Assembly (NCBI GenBank): GCA_039619475.1
Contig: CM077115.1
Coordinates: 301,011,756 to 301,075,755 of the forward strand
Reading direction: 5' to 3'
DNA length: 64,000 nt
Source: Icerya purchasi
Lineage: Eukaryota; Arthropoda; Insecta; Hemiptera; Monophlebidae
Part shown: positions 58,761 through 64,000 of the stretch, piece after piece
Position numbering within the stretch: position 1 is the stretch's first letter
Layout: each line of letters opens with the position of its first letter
The notes under the pieces: generated by a model
The model's database searches: none
Seen by the model: only the letters and a program-made list of their open reading frames with translations
What the model was told of the DNA's origin: nothing
Position numbers and translations under genes: made by a program

Positions 58761-61700
58761 TTGTGCTGGAACGAAAAAAAAAAAAGTGTCCACGTAATAT
58801 ACTTGATGGGAAAAACTCGGTACTAATGGAAATTGACAAACAGCCAAAGAAGAGTCAGTAGTTCTTTGATAAAAGCAAAAAAAAACGCGAAATTAACTAT
58901 TTTAGCAAAAAAAAAAAATATATAGCAAATGAAATCTTAAAGGCAATTGATAATAATGGGATTTCCGAGCTCGACTTATAAAAATATCGTATTCCCTGCA
59001 ATTTCCGTTTTATTCTGAACAGAGAAAATTCGCCAATCTCTTCCAGCTACCGGGTTCACTTTTATTATTGTCTACTTCCAGCATTTCGCTTGCCGTTTTT
59101 CATCATCTGAATGATTCAAGTCTGATCTGCGATTCCGATAGTATTTTCTTCGAACTTTTCCTTGAACGCTTTCCGCCTCACCATTTCAAACTGTTAAGCC
59201 TGACACTACTTCCGATTCTTTATAATGCCCCACCTTTATTCTTCGATTCCTTTCCTCGTCTATATCGCAGTCTCTACATTTCCTTCATTCTTCAGAATAT
59301 AATTTCCTTTATTATTACGACGATCTTTAGGCTCTTTATAGGTAAGACAATACTCTAATAAGAATAAAAAACAATCACAAGTAAACTATTTTCGAGACTT
59401 CTCCAATTCTTCTTATCGTATCAATCGCCGGTTGTATAAGAAATGTGGAAAATAATAATACCTGTAATTCGTAATTATACTTTTCTTTTTAAGTCTTTGC
59501 TTAACCGACCATTGAAGTGGTGTAGAGTTAGCCGTCTAACACTTGTGCTAGACGTTTCCAGGGACACCCGCGCTATAAAATTACCGTACGTATTGTTGTT
59601 GTTCGCTTGTTTCGCGCTTCGTGTAGGTCTACACCGTGTCCCGATTTCTCCAATGATAACGCGAGAGTATTTTTCTTTTATTCGAGAAATATAAATTACT
59701 ATCACGAACATCAACACACCGACAAAACGCAATCAACGATTGCTTTGCAACAAAACTTAACCTTCCGGTAGTCTGAATGGTCCAAAGTATTGTGCCAATA
59801 CGAAATATGTGGGGATACTTCGCGTAAATTCGAATTCCGTGGTCGACTAGCTATCTTTATCTGAAATTTTTTTGACCAATTGCTATACTTTATAGTGCGT
59901 TTAGGCCAACATTATTTAAATCCATTTTCAATTTAAAAAAAAAAAATAATAATTTACTCGGGATTTTCGGTACTCACTTTAACCTACAAACAAGGTATCA
60001 CAGATCCTTCCTCCGGTGAAACGTTCTCTACCGATGATTCTGTTATATTTATGTCATGCATCAGTGTCGCACTTGGCCAATAATAATAATAATCAACGAT
60101 ATACGAAGCCAAATGGTTTGCATAACCGAAAGTGTACGAAAACCGTGTAGCTGTTAATTTTTTCCGAATACGAAATTGCAATCACGATCCCCTAAAGTTG
60201 ATATCAACAACACCCAAATGATCTGAAAATGTGTAGTACATTAACACTAGACCGAAAAAGGACTTTCTAAATAGATGCTTTCAAGAAATCTTAATTAAAA
60301 AAACTTGCCCGTCTTAATCGATTTAGATGTAACCGTGGACAGCAATTTATGCATCTGAAAAAAACAAAACATTTCAAACACAATTTAAACGTTTCGATTG
60401 GCCATCACGGAGCTTTTTCTATCCATCATCAACCTTTTATGCCGGAGTGGCCAGTATCCTCTCCATCTCTAGCGAGAGAACCTCCATTTTTCAGTAACTT
60501 GCTAAATTCGTTTGAAATATTCACCGCTAATCCGTCCTTTAATAAATACCTCTCTCGTTAAATGACTTTCATTTTGTATGTTGCGCAACACAAATTCTCA
60601 ACTCTATAACCATCACAATAACTTCCCCAAAATTGTACAATAAAACAACATTCTGTCCAGTAGTAATTTTGCCTCAGTCATGTTGATCACAGTTACTGCA
60701 AGAAGTCGGTAAATATGCCTCACCTGCTGTAACTAACTGCAGCATCCAAAATTTGCTTTCGCATTACTCCGATCGAATAGAAAGATTCACAGATGATGGC
60801 TCCAAATCGGATTCAGTTGGTTGCGCAATAAATCAAACGGAAATCAAACGCGTTACTCATTCGGCCATTCGAATTGTCTGTTGTCAAACTTGCCGTGACT
60901 TCATAGTTCCCTACCTAGTTTAGACTCTTTTATCTGTACTGACTTTTCATTCTCGTTTTCTCGCCTGTGGAAATATCTTTAAAATTGCAATACCCCACCT
61001 TCGAAAGAATTTCGGGAAATTTTTATTCAGCAAGTTTCAAACCGCTACATTTAGTGGGAAAAATTTTCAAGAATACAATCCAGTACGGTGAAAATAATAT
61101 AAAGCAATATACGATACGCTCAGGTTTTTGACTGAACAACCGATTTGAAGCAGATACAAAAACTTCAAACATCTTTAGAATTGATTCACGCTGCAAATTT
61201 AACAACGAAAATTATCGCAATTAACCAGCGCGCGGTATAGAGAAAATTTTTGAAAGAAAACAAAAATGGAAGAAATGAAAGAAAAGAAAAAATGGTCGAG
61301 AAGCCCGCTCGTGTGTGAGGAGTAGCGCGGTTTTGTCCGTACTAGGTTGCGGAGGACGATAAATTTACCGTCACAAGGTGATAAATAAACGCGCTCGTCC
61401 CGTTTCGATTGAACTGAGCTGCTGACTTAGCAAAAATGACTTAAATTCCACGGAAACGGGTTGAAAATACGATTTTACAAATTTCAAGAGTTGCCGCCGG
61501 ATTGGGTTGCAAACTCAGTCTGAGAGCACATGCACCGAGCAGACATCAGCAGCAGCAAGATAGGACATAAATTTTAAACGGAGCTCTTCCCGCTACAAAT
61601 TTTACGTTTATTTAACATTTTGTGGCTTCTTCAGTAAAAAACTTGGTGTCGTCCTTTTCCTATCTTAGCCAGGTAATAAGTTTAGAAAAAGCCGCCTAAA

Positions 61701-63165
61701 CACATATTTCATCAGCTACTCAGATCTGCTAAAATACTATCCTCACTCGAGTGTAACGCATTGGCCCACCATCATCGTTATCTGTTTCACCTGTTCGCTT
61801 ATATTTCAGCTTCCCATGCGATAGCGGACAAAAACACAATCTAGCTCGAACCAAAAAAAAAAAAAGCTAATTCTCTTGAATCGTTTAAAACGATCAAGTT
61901 ACTAATCACTGTTTTTTGCTTGCACTTCTTTCGAATGAGATTTAAAAATCGTCCCAGCGGGTGCCACGGCCGTGTTATCCTTCTGTATTGAAAACTTTTA
62001 ATTTGATTTTCAGAAGCGTCTTGACTTATAACCCCCCCGTAAGTAGGGTTTTATTTTCCGTAATCTAAAAAATGTGAAATTTATAAAAACTACTAAATAA
62101 TGTAAATTCGGTTATGCGACACTTAAAACATGAGATGAAAAAAATTGGATTATCACGATTTATCGCATACTGCGCTAAAACCGACTTTCGAACTAGCGGA
62201 GAGGATGAGAAAATTCATTGACCGTTATCGATTTTTGACCTGCTTGAATCTTTTCGATAAAACAGAACGTTCCCGTTCAGACTTGGAGAAACGAATTCAA
62301 TTAATCAGCAAAGCAAAGCAAAGTACTAGCAATTAATACTTTGCGGTGGTAAGTTCCATCCACTTTTCCACCGGCAACTATTCAAATCGAAAGGTCCTCC
62401 GTCAAGTGGTTAACAGTTCGTTAAACAACGTAATTTGAGTCTGATTTGTTTTTCGTCGGCGCATTAAGCACCGTAATTCGAAATTTCGCTGTTAGCATAG
62501 AAATATGTAACGATAAAAGAATCGTTCGAAATAATATACAGAACGATATTTGGATTCGTGAAGGAGGTAAAGATTCTCAGAGAGAATATTGCGGAAGGGA
62601 AATCCGAACGAAACAACGAAAGATTATAGATTGAAAGCACTCTCACCGGAACCAAATTCATTCTTAGCAACGAAGGAGAAAGTTCGTGAGTAACATTTGA
62701 AGAAATAGAATTGAAAAGCGCTCGGCTAATTGTTAAAAATTCGCTGTCAGGGATTGAAATGATACAATTACGACATTCATGAAGTCTTATTAAAAAGCGG
62801 TTTTTTTTTTATTATAAAAACATTTATCGAATTGCGTAAATTTTTTGAAACGAACCAACTTTAAATTAGATGAGTGTGCTTATTGCATGAGGTCGAAATA
62901 GAAATAACAGCGTTGCAGTTATAGAGTTGTATAAGATTCGATTATACCGTAAAACTTCTTTTAACCGTCACTGTAAAAATTGCTAATTTATGATTTTTTA
63001 AGAAAATTACTGATTTTTTTAAGATGTAAACAATTTGACATGAAGACATTTTACATCTAGCTATTGTACTATGTTATACTAAATTCGTAAATAAAAATAC
63101 CGTACTCTATAAATGATACCCGATTAATTTTTAATTTATTTCCCAAATTATTTAAAATCTAGTGC
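58761..63165. other. No gene seen
   Basis: Frames of 60-96 codons (59068, 59443, 60349, 62145, 62446 plus; several minus) have no domain or splice evidence. Composition is more complex near 59.5-59.7 and 61.3-61.7 kb. No transposon motif recognised. Confidence 0.4.
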
Positions 63166-63725
63166 GGTACTATATATATATATATATATATAAACTCGGC
63201 CATTTTGGCCTAGGGGCTGTGCCCCTTGACCCCTCTTGCTTTTATTTCTGTCTCTTTCTCTTCTATACTTTGTATAAAATGATCAAAATTTACAACGTAA
63301 TTCTTACTGGCATCAACACAAAAAAAAATAACATAACCACAAAAATCCTATTCTAACATTTAACTTTCATTACATAAAATTGTGACATTTTTTAAATAAC
63401 AATAACAAAATCCTATAAAACATAACAAACGTTACATAAAATTTGGACATTTTGCGTTACATAAAATTGTGACATTTTTTAAATAACAATAACAAAATCC
63501 TATAAAACATAACAAACGTTACATAAAATTTGGACATTTTGCGTTACATAAAATTGTGACATTTTTTAAATAACAATAACAAAATCCTATAAAACATAAC
63601 AAACGTTACATAAAATTTGGACATTTTGCGTTACATAAAATTGGGACATTTTTTTGGGACATTTTTCCGAATGAGGGGTAGCCTAAGAATACGTTGTAAT
63701 TAATATATATATATATATATATGGA
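63166..63725. repeat. TA-bounded interspersed repeat, copy 2 (expanded)
   Basis: (TA)n at about 63169-63192, then AAACTCGGCC, the hairpin GGGGC-TGT-GCCCC near 63214-63226, an 87-base tandem array, then GGGACATTTTTCC, GATGAGGGGTAGCC and ATTAA(TA)n ending near 63722. Block order and several strings agree with copy 1 at 830-1110. The extra length is due to the tandem array. Confidence 0.6.
63371..63655. repeat. 87-base tandem repeat, about 3.3 copies
   Basis: The string TACATAAAATTG recurs at 63371, 63458, 63545 and 63632, exactly 87 bases apart. The intervening sequence (AATAACAATAACAAAATCC, then AACAAACGTTACATAAAATT) is essentially identical between units. Confidence 0.97.
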
Positions 63726-64000
63726 TGTATGTGTGTGTAACTGTACACGTTTGTAGTGGAATATCCGTCTATTTAACTATCCGTCATAGCCGGATAAAAG
63801 AAGTTATACTTGTTGTTCTCGGTTGAACATTTAAATGTACGAAAAGAATAATCTTTAGGCCTGTCTTATATGAGGGGTTAACACAGAAAATGAGCGAGCA
63901 AGTGAGACAGAAAATGAGCGAGCAAGTGAGCGTACGTTATGAATAACTGTTAGTTCTTCGGAACAGTAAGTACTGGTATTAATACATCTAAAAATTCGTA
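63726..64000. repeat. 24-base direct duplication at 63884-63931
   Basis: CAGAAAATGAGCGAGCAAG begins at 63884 and again at 63908, giving two adjacent 24-base units that differ at the last base. The rest of this stretch shows nothing else. Confidence 0.85.

Noticed and set aside
1..64000. CRISPR array, prokaryotic operon or defence system
   Set aside because: No regularly spaced identical repeats with unique spacers. Gene content and composition are eukaryotic.

Overview
The window is eukaryotic and almost certainly arthropod, most likely insect. It is AT-rich with long homopolymer and (TA)n tracts. Every coding-like stretch I can identify belongs to a transposable element of a type common in insect genomes: mariner, piggyBac, hAT, jockey/I/R1-type and RTE-like non-LTR retrotransposons, and Penelope-like elements. 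No host protein-coding gene, rRNA gene or functional tRNA gene can be supported. The window looks like intergenic or intronic DNA filled by repeated insertions, with a few GC-richer islands that may be regulatory.

Layout. 1-15 kb: the 3' end of an I-like LINE, a TA-bounded repeat, a second LINE 3' end, an RTE-like remnant, a tRNA-like SINE, a jockey-type element lacking part of its RT, an I-like RNase H/C-terminal fragment, and two RTE-type 3' ends with GAA-type tails. 15.2-17.4 kb: a GC-richer, TAAT-rich, non-repetitive stretch. 19.8-27.1 kb: two minus-strand copies of one I-like LINE family. The first lacks its RT domain and is split by a complete but degenerate 2.9-kb hAT element with an 8-bp target duplication. 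28-32 kb: a 29-bp inverted repeat, a Penelope-like remnant, and two diverged inverted copies of an unidentified 130-bp segment. 32-43 kb: mostly featureless, with two LINE scraps. 43.05-44.44 kb: an internally deleted piggyBac element between TTAA sites. 47-55.2 kb: a three-level nest. An old R1/I-like LINE is interrupted by an almost full-length LINE with a 12-bp target duplication, which is itself interrupted by a mariner whose transposase frame is intact. 56.5-58.8 kb: a second Penelope-like remnant and a second mariner broken by one base. 63.2-64 kb: a second copy of the TA-bounded repeat, expanded by an 87-bp tandem array.

The elements do not form a pathway. What they give is a relative chronology from nesting and decay. 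The R1-like, RTE and Penelope remnants are old. The I-like family with a shared 3' signature is of intermediate age. The full-length LINE and the two mariners, which have perfect terminal repeats, look most recent. All family calls rest on reading motifs by eye; no database search was possible.
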